The position numbers were made by a program, and so were the translations under genes. From assembly GCA_002104905.1 (NCBI GenBank), contig MCFE01000468.1:1-64000 (forward strand): a stretch of 64,000 bases of DNA, given 5' to 3'. The notes below the pieces were generated by a model, which worked only from the letters and a program-made list of their open reading frames with translations, was not told where the DNA came from and searched no databases. This stretch comes from Basidiobolus meristosporus CBS 931.73 (taxonomy: Eukaryota; Basidiobolomycota; Basidiobolomycetes; Basidiobolales; Basidiobolaceae). Shown here in pieces: positions 45,598 to 57,223 of this stretch. Numbering within the stretch: position 1 is the stretch's first letter; every line of letters starts with the position of its first letter.

Positions 45598-46082
45598 ATA
45601 AACTCACCTGACTCAGTTTGTGCAAAGTGACAAAGATGGCCAGGTGCCAATATAGAAGTATTAACTGGCTGGCAAGATAATGTTGGTACAGTAGTGACCA
45701 ATGAATGATCAAATATGACTTGGGTGGCAAAATACTGGCCATGATCCTTGTAATACTTCCTATGCTGTCTGCATGCTTCATGGCTGAGAGGCTTCCCACA
45801 ATAGCCATATGGTCTTTTTTCTCTTTTCTTACGGTGTCAAGTCAGAGTAGTCTTGTCTATGGGGCAAGCAGCTTGACCTTCAACAATGTAAGGCTATTAT
45901 ATCACTTTTTTGTCAGTATTCATGTGAACTTAAGACAATCATGCATTTGAAACATTGCACCTACATGAATGTAAGTTTCAATGATGACCCACAATGGTAA
46001 GCATTATAAATGAATTTATGGCACCACATACACACGTATATATAACACTATTTCCCCTTAGGTTTGACTCACTTCCATATAT

Positions 46083-47060
46083 ATGCAGCTAAAAAATAAA
46101 GCATGTATGTCTGGTTTGCAACCAAATCCCACTGCTGATGGCAACAGCAGAATGATTGGACAAAAGCTTACTTTGACATTCAGTGCAACAAGCAGGGCTA
46201 CATCTAAAAAAGGCCCTGTGGACAGTGTGCCCATTGAAGGGAATAATGTAAATTCCTCAGGCTCTCAGTCAAGTAGGCAATTGAGAACCTCTGTGGAGCC
46301 ACAAGCTGATCAGTATGCTCAGGCAGATGAGAATGTAGCAAATGCTGTACTCTCAGCTGAAGACCAGCAAGTGGCTATGATAACATCACCACCACCCACA
46401 TTAGTAAGTATGTTGTCAGCTCATACCAAAGCTTCAATGAAGCAATTAGGTGCAGTGACTGATAGCATAGATGCAATGGCCCAGAGAAGTCAGGAAATAG
46501 TCCAAAAACAGGATGAGTAGATAAAACATGTAGAGCAATCAATATAGCATGTAGAGAAAGCAGTGTCTTTGCTGCAAAGAAGGAACTCAAGTAGCACAAT
46601 GTCACAGCCAAGAATTGAGCCATTTCGCATTGCAACAGCAGAGGAACACCATACAGTCTTTGAAGCACAATAACAGTATCCAAAGATAAAGCCTACAGAA
46701 GAACCTATCACAGCATGGGAGGGAGACAATGTGGTATTTATACCAAAGCCTAAAAATCAAAAGACATTGAAGATATGTGAAGCCATTGAGTTCAATAATA
46801 AAGAGTGGACTAATATACAAGTGGCTGTCTGAAGTCTAGCGTGCCATCACCTTAAGGCTGGCATATCATGGGACCATCATGAATTCAAGGCCAAGCAGAA
46901 TGCACTTGACTTGCTTTATGAGCATTATCCTGGATTTAAACACACCAACAAGTTTTGGACCAGTAATGGTATGCTAAGAAAGTATCTCAAGAATAGCAGT
47001 AACTATTAAAGACAAAGAACTAGGGTGCAATGGCTGAAAACCAGCGGCTTCATCAGGAGC
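46083..47060 (+). pseudogene. Uncharacterised transposon-associated ORF, divergent from Tnp2
   Basis: ATG 46083 opens 145 codons (Ser/Gln-rich, basic start; possible coiled coil MKQLGAVTDSIDAMAQRSQE). It continues past TAGs at 46518 and others to about 47,060, including NKEWTNIQVAV, LDLLYEHYPGF and HTNKFWTSNGMLRKYLK. It is placed head-to-head with the Tnp2 gene, so it may be the second gene of the same element. Family not recognised. Confidence 0.45.
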
Positions 47061-47952
47061 CCATAAGCATATGTTTGTAATAACCAAAATCTCTGAAGAT
47101 AAAGGTGATCCAAACATTGGTGCAGATATTGTTAATAAATCACATATTCAGATTGCCTCAATGGATTTAAAACTGTATGAGGCATTCTCACAGGAGCAAT
47201 GGCAGATATTGAGCTTATTGACAAAGGGTCAGTGTTTGTCAAATTCATGGCTAGGCCAAAATTTGGGTTGTTCAAAAACAGCGTTTTTGTTGATCAGGGG
47301 CCACTTTTGTTAATTAACTTTCCTTTTGTTTTTCTTCATAGGGGGCAGGGGGTGGGGGTGAGGGCAACAGAGCATTACAGCCAAAATTCTTATAGAGTTG
47401 AGGATTTTAATAGTGTTACTTGTTGAGTGCAGGGTTGGGCTTAATGTTAGTGTAGGGTATAGGGACTTGTATAGGTCAATACAATTGGTAACTGAGGTTC
47501 AACTGAAGTTTTAATGGAAATAAATCAATTTATATGCATGAAAACTAAGAGAAATGGTTGAGTCAGGAAGTAAGAAGTGTGAAAAAGTGGCAATACCCAA
47601 CCAATGCACACAAACAAAGGAGGTAATAGAGTGTGCAGGATCAGAAAGTGAGCAAGTTAGCAGGGAAGCAATAAAAAGCCACATGCACATTGTTGTGATG
47701 AAAAATTTGCCAAGTCTTTGTTGCAATTTAAGAAGTGATTTGGATATATGGAATTTATCAAGAAATGGTGATAATAGTTGAACTGTTGTTTAGTAGTAAA
47801 GAAGCTCAGTATTTATGCCTTTGTAAAAGTAATACAGCTGTAACACTAAGTAAGGAGGGTTTCTCAATATTCAGGAGCATTCTGTAACCGCCTCAGGGTT
47901 AGTACATAGTAGTTAGTATTAGTGCTATTTTGTTCCTGACTATAGGGGAATA

Positions 47953-48320
47953 TGTTGCAATATTGGACTATTTGGTATCATTCTGCAGCTGAAAATTTAC
48001 CTAACAATTCTGGACTAGTCTTGGCACTGTGGGACTAATTTGCAGCTCTGACTTTGCCACTTTCTTCAGATCTATGATCTTATGAATATTCACCTATAGT
48101 CAGGATCAAAACAGCACTAATACTAACTATTATGTACTAACCCTGAAACTGTTACAGAATGCTCCTGAATATTGAGAAACCCTCCTTACTTAGTGTTACA
48201 GCTGTATTACTTCTACAAAGGTATAAGTACTGAGCTTCTTTACTAATAAACAACAGTTCAACTATTATCACTATTTCTTGATAAGTTCCTTATATCCAAA
48301 TCACTTCTTAAATTGCAACA
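47953..48320 (+). repeat. Copia 1 5' LTR
   Basis: Begins TGTTGCAATATTGG and ends TTAAATTGCAACA, immediately followed by the primer-binding site. Confidence 0.85.
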
Positions 48321-48356
48321 GGTTATGAGCCCCAATTGCCTTAATCTATTCTAAAA

Positions 48357-49244
48357 ATGACTTCTACTAGCAAACAGAACAACACAAACATCTTCCCTGT
48401 AAAGGAGAGGTTTGATGGAAAGAACTACAGACTTTGGAGAATCAAGATTCATATTCACCTTGAGGAAAGGAAGCTTAGGAATGTAGTAACAGGAAAAGAT
48501 GTTGAGCCCAAAGGAACAGCAGAAGAAGTGGGGAAGTTTCAAGAGAAGGAGAGAAAGGCCTTTAAAGCCATATGTATCAATGTGCAAGATTCCTTCATTG
48601 GACAAATCCATGCCTCAAATACTGCCAAAGCAGCATGGGAAACCTTAGAGAAGATCTCTAGAGCAAAGTCAGTGTCAAGCAGGTGTTATTTGAAAGAAAA
48701 GTTCTTCAACATGAGGAAGAAACCAGATGATGACATGCTGCAACTCATTACCAAAATGGAGATACTTGCAGAAGAAATTTACAATATTAATGCTGGTGTA
48801 GATAATGAAGAGAAGATACTCTGTCTGCTTTGCAGCCTACCAGACAAGTATGAGCCACTCATACTTTCTTTTGAAAGCAGAGAAGACAACTTGACTTTAG
48901 ACTATGTCAAAGGAAGACTTCTCCATGAAGAACTCAGACATAATGATCAAGCAGAGGAAATTGAAGTTAATGCTTTATTCAGTTCAGAAAGGCACTCAGA
49001 AAAGAAGGGAAAGCAACAAAACCAAAGAAAACCTGGTTGCTACAACTATTGTAAAAAGCCAGGACACTGGGCAAGAGAACGCAAGAAGAAACAAGCAGAC
49101 AAAAAACAGAAACTAGAGCAGGCAAACCATGTAACTACTGATGAACAGTTCTTTGTAACCATACAAGAGAATGCAAGTAACCAAAATAATGAATGGTATA
49201 TTGACTCTGGAGCATCACAGCATATTTGTGGTATAAAGGAGTAG
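48357..49244 (+). CDS. Copia 1 gag with start of protease
   Basis: A 295-aa ORF, the only long intact frame of the element. N-terminal gag (RFDGKNYRLWRIKIHIHLEE) is typical of Copia gag. The zinc knuckle near 49038 reads CYNYCKKPGHWARER: compared with Copia 2 (CNYC...GHWAREC) the first and last zinc ligands are Tyr and Arg, so two of four ligands are lost. The protease site YIDSGASQHIC is intact, but a TAG (49242-49244) ends the frame just after it. Confidence 0.8.
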   Translation: MTSTSKQNNTNIFPVKERFDGKNYRLWRIKIHIHLEERKLRNVVTGKDVEPKGTAEEVGKFQEKERKAFKAICINVQDSFIGQIHASNTAKAAWETLEKISRAKSVSSRCYLKEKFFNMRKKPDDDMLQLITKMEILAEEIYNINAGVDNEEKILCLLCSLPDKYEPLILSFESREDNLTLDYVKGRLLHEELRHNDQAEEIEVNALFSSERHSEKKGKQQNQRKPGCYNYCKKPGHWARERKKKQADKKQKLEQANHVTTDEQFFVTIQENASNQNNEWYIDSGASQHICGIKE

Positions 49245-52200
49245 TTCAGCAACTTAAAAACTATTCCTGTAAGAAAGGTTTATCTGTGAGATAACTCTGC
49301 TCTGGAATCTACCACAAGTGAGTCTATACAACTAAATATGAGCAATAGCTCAGAGGCAACTACAGTAAGACTCACTGACGTACTCTGTGTACCTGGAATA
49401 GGTAAGAACTTACTCCCAGACAGTAAATCAACCGCTCAGGGACTGAAAATTGTTTTTACTAAGATGAGGGGCTCAATATTAAGTGAGAACAGACAAAAAG
49501 TAGCTTTGGAAATCAGAGATCACAATATATACAAGTCACAATGCAAGATCATTGTACCTGAGTATGTCAACATTGCTGAAACTGATGAAACCAACTGGGA
49601 GATGTGGCATAGGAGGCTAGGACACATTGGGGAACAGAGAATGAGACAATTGGTGAAAAATCAGCTTGTTTTGGGCCTAAAATACTCAATTCCAATCAAA
49701 TTGAATGCTTGTAAGGGATGCTCATATGGCAAACATGCTAGGCAACATTTCAAGAGCTCAGAAGGTATCAATACCACCAAATTATTGGCTATTGTACACT
49801 TAGACATATGTGGGCCCATGAGAACACTGTCATTTGGAGCCAAAAGATACTTTATGATGTTTATTGATGACAAAACAAGATATACATGGGTGTACTTCCT
49901 CAAAACAAAGGATAAAGCTTTAGAGATGTTTGAGCACTTCAAGAACCTGGCAGAAGCTTAAACTGGGTGTAAGTTGAAGGTACTACAAAGTTACAATGTA
50001 GGAGAATACTGCTCAAAGAAGTTTGCAAAATACTGCTTGTCCACTGGTATACTTCAACAGACCACAGTTCCTCATACTCCACCGCCAAATGGAGTAGCAG
50101 AATGCTCAAATAGAAAAATAGTAGACATGGGAAAATCTAAGCTATATAAAAAGAGAATGGACTATAAGCTTTGGGCTGAATCTGTTGCTACCACTATATA
50201 TTTCAAGAACAGATGCCCAACAACAGCACTACATAAATCTACACCCTTTGAAGCATATACAGGCAAAAAACCAGATCTCCAGCACCTCAAGATCTTTGGC
50301 GGTGATGTTTTTTATCACATCCCTGACAAAAAACCCTCAAAGTTGGAACCAAAGAGAAGGAGAGGGATCTTTCTTTGGTATTGTGAAGATACTAAAGGGT
50401 ATAGAGTGTAAGATGGCAAAGTTCAGAAGCTGATCAAGAGCAGGAATGTTGTATTTGAGGAGAATTCAGATCAGAAAGCCACAGAAATCATTGGCCAGCT
50501 GCCTGATGATGCAATCAACACTAATGAAAAAGATATGTACCAAGTCCAGCCAGATATGGAAGATACTTCTACCAGTTCCAGATCAGAACAGATTATCCCA
50601 GTTAGGAGATCTATCAGAATAAGAAATGCCCTTGGATCCTGGTGGCAGACATCCAATGATCATGAAGAAGCTTATCTTGCCTTATGTGCCAAACCTCAGA
50701 ATCTGGAACAGGCAATGCAAAGTCCAGATGCTACCAAGTGGCAACAAGCCATGCCAGAGTAGTACCAATCACTGATCAAGGCAAAAACGTGGGAACTGGT
50801 AGATTTACCAAATGGGAGAAAGCCAATGGAATGTAGATGGGTCTACAAGATCAAGATAACCTCAAATGGTGCTGTTGATGAGTACAAGGCTAGATTGGTA
50901 GCTAATGGCTAACCCAGATCCAGGGACTAGACTTTGAGGAAACATTTGCACTGATTGCCAAGATGAACTCCATTAGGACAATTCTAGCCTTGGCAGCTGT
51001 AAACAGTCTGGATCTAAACCATATGGACGTCAAAACAGCCTTTCTAAATGGGGATTTGCAAGAAACTATATATATGGAGCAACCAGAAGGCTTTATGGAT
51101 CCAAAAGTACCCCATAAGGTGTGCAAACTTAGGAAATTGATATATGGGCTTAAGCAGGCACCTAGAGCATGGTATAACAAGATTGGCACATACCTAAAGG
51201 AAATTGGGTTCTCTCATTGAACTGCGGATTACAGTATATATGTGAGACAGATCATAAAGGGTGTAATCATCCTAGTACTTTATGTACACAACCTGATTAT
51301 AGCTTCTAGCAACCAAGAGGCACTTATACAGACAAAATTAGATCTCTTCAACAAGTTTGAGATGAAAGATCATGGAAAATTGTGCTATTTTCTTGGTATT
51401 GAGGTCCAATTTGACATACCCACGTAGAAAATTGTGCTGAATCAGTCTAAGTACATCAGGGACATTCTTAGACGCTTCAAAATGGAAAATTGCAAGCCTG
51501 CAGCTACCCCTATGGACAATAACCTAAGATTAAGCAAATCTCAGCCAGCTATAGATGAAACTGGCTCAAATATGGACCAAAGCATCCCCTATCAATCAAT
51601 GGTTGGTAGCCTACTGTACATAATGGTGTCTACATGTCCAGATATTGCAGTGGCAGCTAGAATAGTCAGTCAATTCATGCAGAATAATGGATCAGATCCA
51701 ATTACAGCAGTTAAGCGGATTTTCAGATATCTACAAGGTACCATAAATATGATACTGGATTACTCTGGAGCAGCTAATAGGCAAATACCTGATGGTTATA
51801 GTAGTTCAGATTGGGGTAGAAATCTGATAGACAGATGCTCCACCACAGGCTATGTATTTCTTTATGCTGGTGCCATTTTTACTTGGAATTGCAAGAAACA
51901 GCCAACTGTGGCCCTATCTACAACTGAAGCAGAATATGTGGCTGCATGTCATGCAACTTAGAAGGCTATATGGCTACAAAAATTATTCAAAGACTTAGGT
52001 TTTAATTCAGATGAACCAAGATGTATTTACAAGGATAATCAAAGTTGTATTTCATTAGCTAGAAATCCTACTAATCATGCCAGAACTAAGCACATTGATA
52101 TACTGCATCACGTTGTGAGGGAAGCTGTAGAAAATAATCTAGTACAGTTAGTGTACTGCCCAACTAACAAAATGGTGGCAGATATATTGACAAAACCACC

Positions 52201-52260
52201 AGCTAGGCCACAATTTGAGCATCTCAGGCAGGAATTAGGTTTAAGAAATTATTTAGTTGA
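49245..52260 (+). pseudogene. Copia 1 pol: integrase, RT, RNase H
   Basis: Reading resumes after each stop: GAG-pre-integrase (WHRRLGHIGEQRM), integrase with first Asp in VHLDICGPM, second Asp replaced by Tyr (SYNVGEY, codon 49992-49994), Glu kept in NGVAECSNR. In RT the YVDD box is YVHN (51281-51292), so both catalytic Asp are gone. RNase H is STTEAEYVAAC, ending ADILTKPP. At least eight stops, several of them CAG-to-TAG-like, plus a frameshift near 50910. Confidence 0.8.
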
Positions 52261-52267
52261 GAGGGAG

Positions 52268-52636
52268 TGTCAACATATTGGACTATTTGGTATCATTCTG
52301 CCGCTAAAAATTTACTTATCAATTCTGGACTAGTCTTGGTCACTGTGGGACTAATTTACAGCTCTGACTTTGCCACTTTCTTCAGATCTATGATCTTATG
52401 ATTATTCACCTATAGTCAGGATAAAATCAGCATTAATACTAACCATTATGTACTAACCCTGAAACTGTTACAGAATGCTCCTGAATATTTAGAAACCCTC
52501 CTTACTTAGTGTTACAGCTGTATTACTTCTACAAAGGTATAAATACTGAGCTTCTTTACTAATAAACAACAGTTCAACTATTATCACTATTTCTTGATAA
52601 ATTCCTTATATCCAAATCACTTCTTAAATTCCAACA
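52268..52636 (+). repeat. Copia 1 3' LTR
   Basis: Begins TGTCAACATATTGG and ends TTAAATTCCAACA, preceded by the purine tract GAGAGGGAG. Confidence 0.85.
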
Positions 52637-52710
52637 GAATAATCATACAATCATAGATCTGAGGAAAGTGGCAATGTTAGAGCTGTAAATTAGTCCCACA
52701 GTGACTAAGA

Positions 52711-55160
52711 CTAGTCCAGAATTGCCAAGTAAAATTTTAGCAGCAGAATGATACCAAATAGTCCAATATGTTGACACTCCCTCTGAACTGTATAATTTCT
52801 TAAACCTAATTTCTGCCTGAGATGCTCAAATTGTGGCCTAGCTGGTGGTATTGTCAATATATCTGCCACCATTTTGGTAGTTGGGCAGTACACTAACTCT
52901 ACCAAGTTATTTTTTACAGCTTCCCTCACAAAGTAAGGCTGTATATCAATGTGTTTAGCTCTGGCATGATTAGTAGGATTTCTAGCTAATGAAATACAAC
53001 TTTGATTATCCTTGTAAATACATCTTGGTTCATCTGAATTAAAACCTAGGTCTTTGAATAATTTTTGTAGCCATATAGCTTCCTAAGTTGCTTGACATGC
53101 AGCCAAATATTTTGCTTCAGTTGTGGATACGCCCACAGTTGGTTGTTTCTTGCAATTCCAAGTAATAATGGCACCAACATAAAGAAATACATAGCCCGTG
53201 GTGGAGCATCTGTCAATCAGATTTCTACCTCAATCTGAAGCACTATAACCATCAAGTATTTGCCTATTTGCTGCTCCAGAGTAATCTAGTATCATATTTA
53301 TGGTACCTTGTAGATATCTGAAAATCCGCTTAACTGCCGCAATTTGATCTGATCCATAATGCTGCATGAATTGACTGACTCTTCCAACTGCCACTGCAAT
53401 ATCTAGATATATAGCCACCATTAAGAACATTAGGCTAACAACCATTGACTGATAGGGGAAGTTTTGGTCCACATTTGAGACATTTTAATCTATGACCGGC
53501 TGAGATTTGCTTAACGTCAGGTTATTGTCCACTGGGGTAGCTGCCGGTTTGCAATTTTCCATTTTGAAGCATCTAAGAATATCCCTGATGTACTTAGACT
53601 GAGTCATCTCAATTTTCTGTATAGGTATTTCAAGTTTGACCTCAATTTCAAAACAAAAGCTCAATTTTCCATGATCTTTCATCTCAACCTTGCTGAAGAG
53701 ATCTGATTTTGTATGTATAAGTGCCTCTTGGTCACATGTAGTTATAATTAGGCTGTCCACATAAAGAACTAGGATGATCACACCCTTTTTGAGCTGTCTC
53801 ACATATATACTGTGATCTGCAGTGCAATAAGTGAACCCAATTTCCTCTAGATATGTGTCAATCTTGTTATACCATGCTCTAAGTGCCTGCTGAAGCTCAT
53901 ACATCAATTTTCTAAGTTTGCACAACTTACAGCGGTCATTTGGATTGGTAAAACCTTCTGGTTGCTCCATATATATAGTCTCTTGCAAATCCTCATTTAG
54001 AGAAGCTGTTTTGATGTCCATTTGGTGTAGATCTAGACTGTGTACAGCTGCCAGGGCTAGAACTGTCCTAATGGAGTTCAACTTGGCAACCAGAGCAAAT
54101 GTTGCCTTAAAGTCTAGTCCCTGGATCTAGGAATAGCCTTTAGCCACCAATCTAGCTTTGTACTTATCAATGGCACCATTTAAGATTATCTTGATCTTGT
54201 AAATCCATCTACATCCTATTGGCTTTCTTCCATTTGGTAAATCTACCAGCTCCCACATTTTTACCATGATCAGTGATTGGTACTCCTCCTGCATGGCTGT
54301 TGCCACATAGTAGCATCTGGATCTTGCATAGCCTGTTCCAGATTCTGAGGTTTGGCACATAAGGCAAGATAAGCTTCTTCATGATCATTGGATGTCTGCC
54401 ACCAGATTCAAGGGCATTTCTTATTCTGGTAGATCTCCTAACTGGGATAATCTGATCTGATCTGGAACTGGTAGAAGTACTTCCGTATCTGGCTGGATTT
54501 GGTACGTATCTTTTTCATTGGTGTTGATTGTATCATCAGGCAACTGGTCAATGATTTCTGTGGCTTTCTGATCTAAATTCTCCTCAAATACAATGTCCCC
54601 ACTCTTGATATGCTTCTGAATTTTGCCACCATACACTCTATACCCTTCAGTATCTTCACAATACCCAAGAAAGATCCCTCTCCTACTCTTTGGTTCCAAC
54701 TTTGGGCGTTTTTTATCAGGGATGTAATAAAAAACATCACTGCCAAAGATCTTAAAGTGCTGGAGATCTGGGTTTTTGCCTGTATATGCTTCAAAGGGTA
54801 TAGATTCATGTAGAGCTACTGTTGGGCATCTGTGCTTGATGTACACAGCGGTAGCAACAGATTCAGCCCAAAACCTGTGGTCCATTCCCTTGAAAAGTAG
54901 CGTAGATCTTCCCATCTCTACGATTGCTCTATTTGCATATTCTGCTACTCCATTCTGCTGTGGAGTATGAGGAACTGTTGTCTGTTGAAGTATACCAGTA
55001 GACAAGCAGTATTTTGCAAACTCCTTTGAACAGTATTCTCCTCCATTGCACTTTATAGTACCTTCAATTTACACCCAGTGTGTGCTTCTGTCATGTTCTT
55101 GAAGTGTTTAAACGTTTATAAAGCCTCACCCATTGTTTTGAGGAAGTAAACCCATGTATA
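52711..55160 (-). pseudogene. Copia 2 pol (integrase C-terminal half, RT, RNase H)
   Basis: Minus-strand frames at 55005-54421 (integrase end, NGVAEYANRAIV), 54360-54127, 54081-53485 (RT) and 53472-52711 (RNase H end). The RT box is YVDS (53752-53763): first Asp kept, second lost. The DNGGE segment reads KCNGGE, so a catalytic Asp is also missing here. Damage differs from Copia 1. Confidence 0.75.
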
Positions 55161-55164
55161 TATT

Positions 55165-55898
55165 AGACTTGTTCTGTTGGATAGTGCCACATTGAGCCAT
55201 GAGTGCCAAATGATGCCATAGTGTGCCAGAGAGGTCAAGTGAGCCTATACTTGGCCACACAGTGTGGAACATAGCTCTGCATCTTCATGTAAAGCAGCCC
55301 CTGTGTTTCACTCATTGCGCAGGAGAAAATCCATTTTTTGACCTTTTTTTGTGGACCAATGTAGCTCAGGATGTGAAAGAGCACAGGAGAACTGAAGATA
55401 TGCATCTGGTACTCAATACCCATGGCACTCTGAATCTAGCTCCTGTAGCTTGTATCATGTCACAAAAATGAATGGCACTATCTTGGTCCACTGGTACTAT
55501 CTGGCACTATAATTAAATATTAGCCCTAAAATAAGATCTATACAAAGCACTTATAGTGCCAGATAGTACCAGTGGACCAAGATAGTGCCATTCATTTTTG
55601 TGACATGATACAAGCTACAGGAGCTAGATTCAGAGTGCCATGGGTATTGAGTACCAGATGCATAGCTTCAATTGGCTTGTGCTCTAACACATCCTGCACA
55701 ACATTGATCCAAACAAAAAGGTCAAAAAATGGATTTTCTCCAACTCAATGGGTGAAACACAGGGGCTGCTTTGCCTGAAGATGCGGAGCTATGTTTCACA
55801 CTCTGTGGCCAGGTAGAGGCTCACTTGGCTTCTCTGGCACACTATGGCATCATTTGGCACTCATGGCTCAATGTGGCACTATCCAACAGATCAAGTCT
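55165..55898. mobile_element. Foldback element 2 (ATT-family termini)
   Basis: 734 bp, flanked by ATT at 55162-55164 and 55899-55901, with long inverted arms as in foldback 1. Removal with one ATT rejoins the Copia 2 integrase as ADKTIYTWVYFLK, matching Copia 1 DDKTRYTWVYFLK. Confidence 0.8.
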
Positions 55899-55899
55899 A

Positions 55900-57223
55900 T
55901 TGTTTTGTCAGCCATAAACATCCTTAAGTATCTCTTAGCTCCAATGGACAGCGTTCTCATGGCATACAGACACTCCATTTGGTTGAAATTGAGGAACTTA
56001 GGTCTAAAAAAGCTTGGTTTTCACTAATTGACACATTTTTGGGCACCCAATTTGTCCAAGCCTCCTATGCCATGTGTCCCAGGTAGTATCATCAGTTTCA
56101 GCAATGTTGGCATATTCAGCCACAATGATCTTGCATTGTAACTTGAATATATTGTGCCCTCTGATACCCATAGCTAACTTTTATCCATATTCACTCAATA
56201 TTGGGCAGTTCAGCTTAGTAAAACAAATTTCAGTCACTGAGCAGTTACTTTATTGGCTGAGAGCAAGTTTTTAGCTATTCCAGGTACGTAGAATACATCT
56301 GTGAGTTTTGCTGCTGTAGCCTCTGAGGTATCACTCATATTTAAAGTATAGACCCACTAGAGGTAGCTTCCTGAGCAGAGTTGTCTCCCAATTAAACCAT
56401 TCTTGCAGAAATAGTCCTTAAGATGCTGAACTACTCCTTTATATGGTATATATCCTGTGATGTTCCAGAGTCAACACACCATTTATTACTTTGTTAATTG
56501 CACTCTCTTGTACAGTGACAAATAACTGTTCATCAGTAGTTGTATGGTTTGCCTGCTTCAGTTCCTGTTTTTTGTCTGCATGCTTCTTCTTGCATTCTCT
56601 TGCCCAGTGTCCTAGCTTCTTACAGTAGTTACAGCAACCAGGTTTTCTTTAGCTTTGGTTTTGTTGCTTCCCATCTTTTCTGAGTGCTTTTCTGGACTGA
56701 ATAAAACATTATCTTCGATTTTTGCTGCTTGATCATTATGTCTGAGTCCTTCATGGAGAAGTCTTCCATTGAAATAGTCTAAAGTCAAGTTGTCTTCTCT
56801 GCTTTCAAAAGAAAGTATGAGTTTCTCATACTTGTCTGGTAGGCTTCAAGGAGACAGAGTATCTTTTCTTCATCATGTATACCAGCATTAATACTATAAA
56901 TTGCTTCTACTAGTGTCTCCATTCTGGTAATGAGTTGTGGCAAGTCATCATCTGGCTTTTTCCTCATGTTGAAAAACTTTTATTTAAACAAAGCTTGCTC
57001 AATACTGACTAAAGACCTTTCTCTCCTACTCTTGAAACTTCTCCACTTCTTCTGCTGTTCCTTTGGGCTTAACTTCTTTTCCTGTCACTATATTCCAAAG
57101 CTTTCTTTCCTCAAGGTGGAGCTGCCTCTTGTTTCTCCAAAGATTGTAGTTCTTCCAATCAAGCCTCTCCTTTACAGGGAAGATTTGTGTATTTCTCTAT
57201 TTGCTGGTAGAAGTCATGTTTAG
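55900..57223 (-). pseudogene. Copia 2 gag, protease and integrase N-terminal half
   Basis: The gag start is near 57211, and several frameshifts follow. The zinc knuckle at about 56590-56640 is complete (CNYCKKLGHWAREC), unlike Copia 1. Protease and GAG-pre-integrase regions down to 55,900 are heavily broken. Confidence 0.65.

Larger units (their letters stand above)
41600..45830 (-). pseudogene. CACTA/Tnp2-like transposase gene, split by two LTR insertions
   Basis: Minus-strand frames read: a C2H2-like start (YCGKPLSH...CRQHRKYYKDHGQ) near 45,790; a linker; the Transposase_21 (Tnp2) core at 44,690-44,120 (HALVLALDGFSL, CWPLILINLNLPP, LVSGPKAPSNLDSYLCPL, GCHVKAHIIICIRD); and a C-terminal part at 42,885-41,600. 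A +/-1 frameshift lies near 44,693. A 368-bp solo LTR (45230-45597) and a 1.23-kb solo LTR (42890-44117) interrupt it; removing each with one target copy rejoins the frame. The Tnp2 family moves CACTA elements. Its terminal repeats were not located. Confidence 0.7.
47953..52636 (+). mobile_element. Copia 1: full-length Ty1/Copia element with 5-bp target duplication
   Basis: 4,684 bp. 5' LTR 47953-48320 (368 bp), 3' LTR 52268-52636 (369 bp), target duplication GAATA at 47948-47952 and 52637-52641. The PBS GGTTATGAGCCCC starts at 48321 and matches the anticodon half of initiator tRNA-Met (a copia-type half-tRNA primer). The polypurine tract GAGAGGGAG ends at 52267. LTRs differ at roughly twenty sites by eye. 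Confidence 0.85.
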
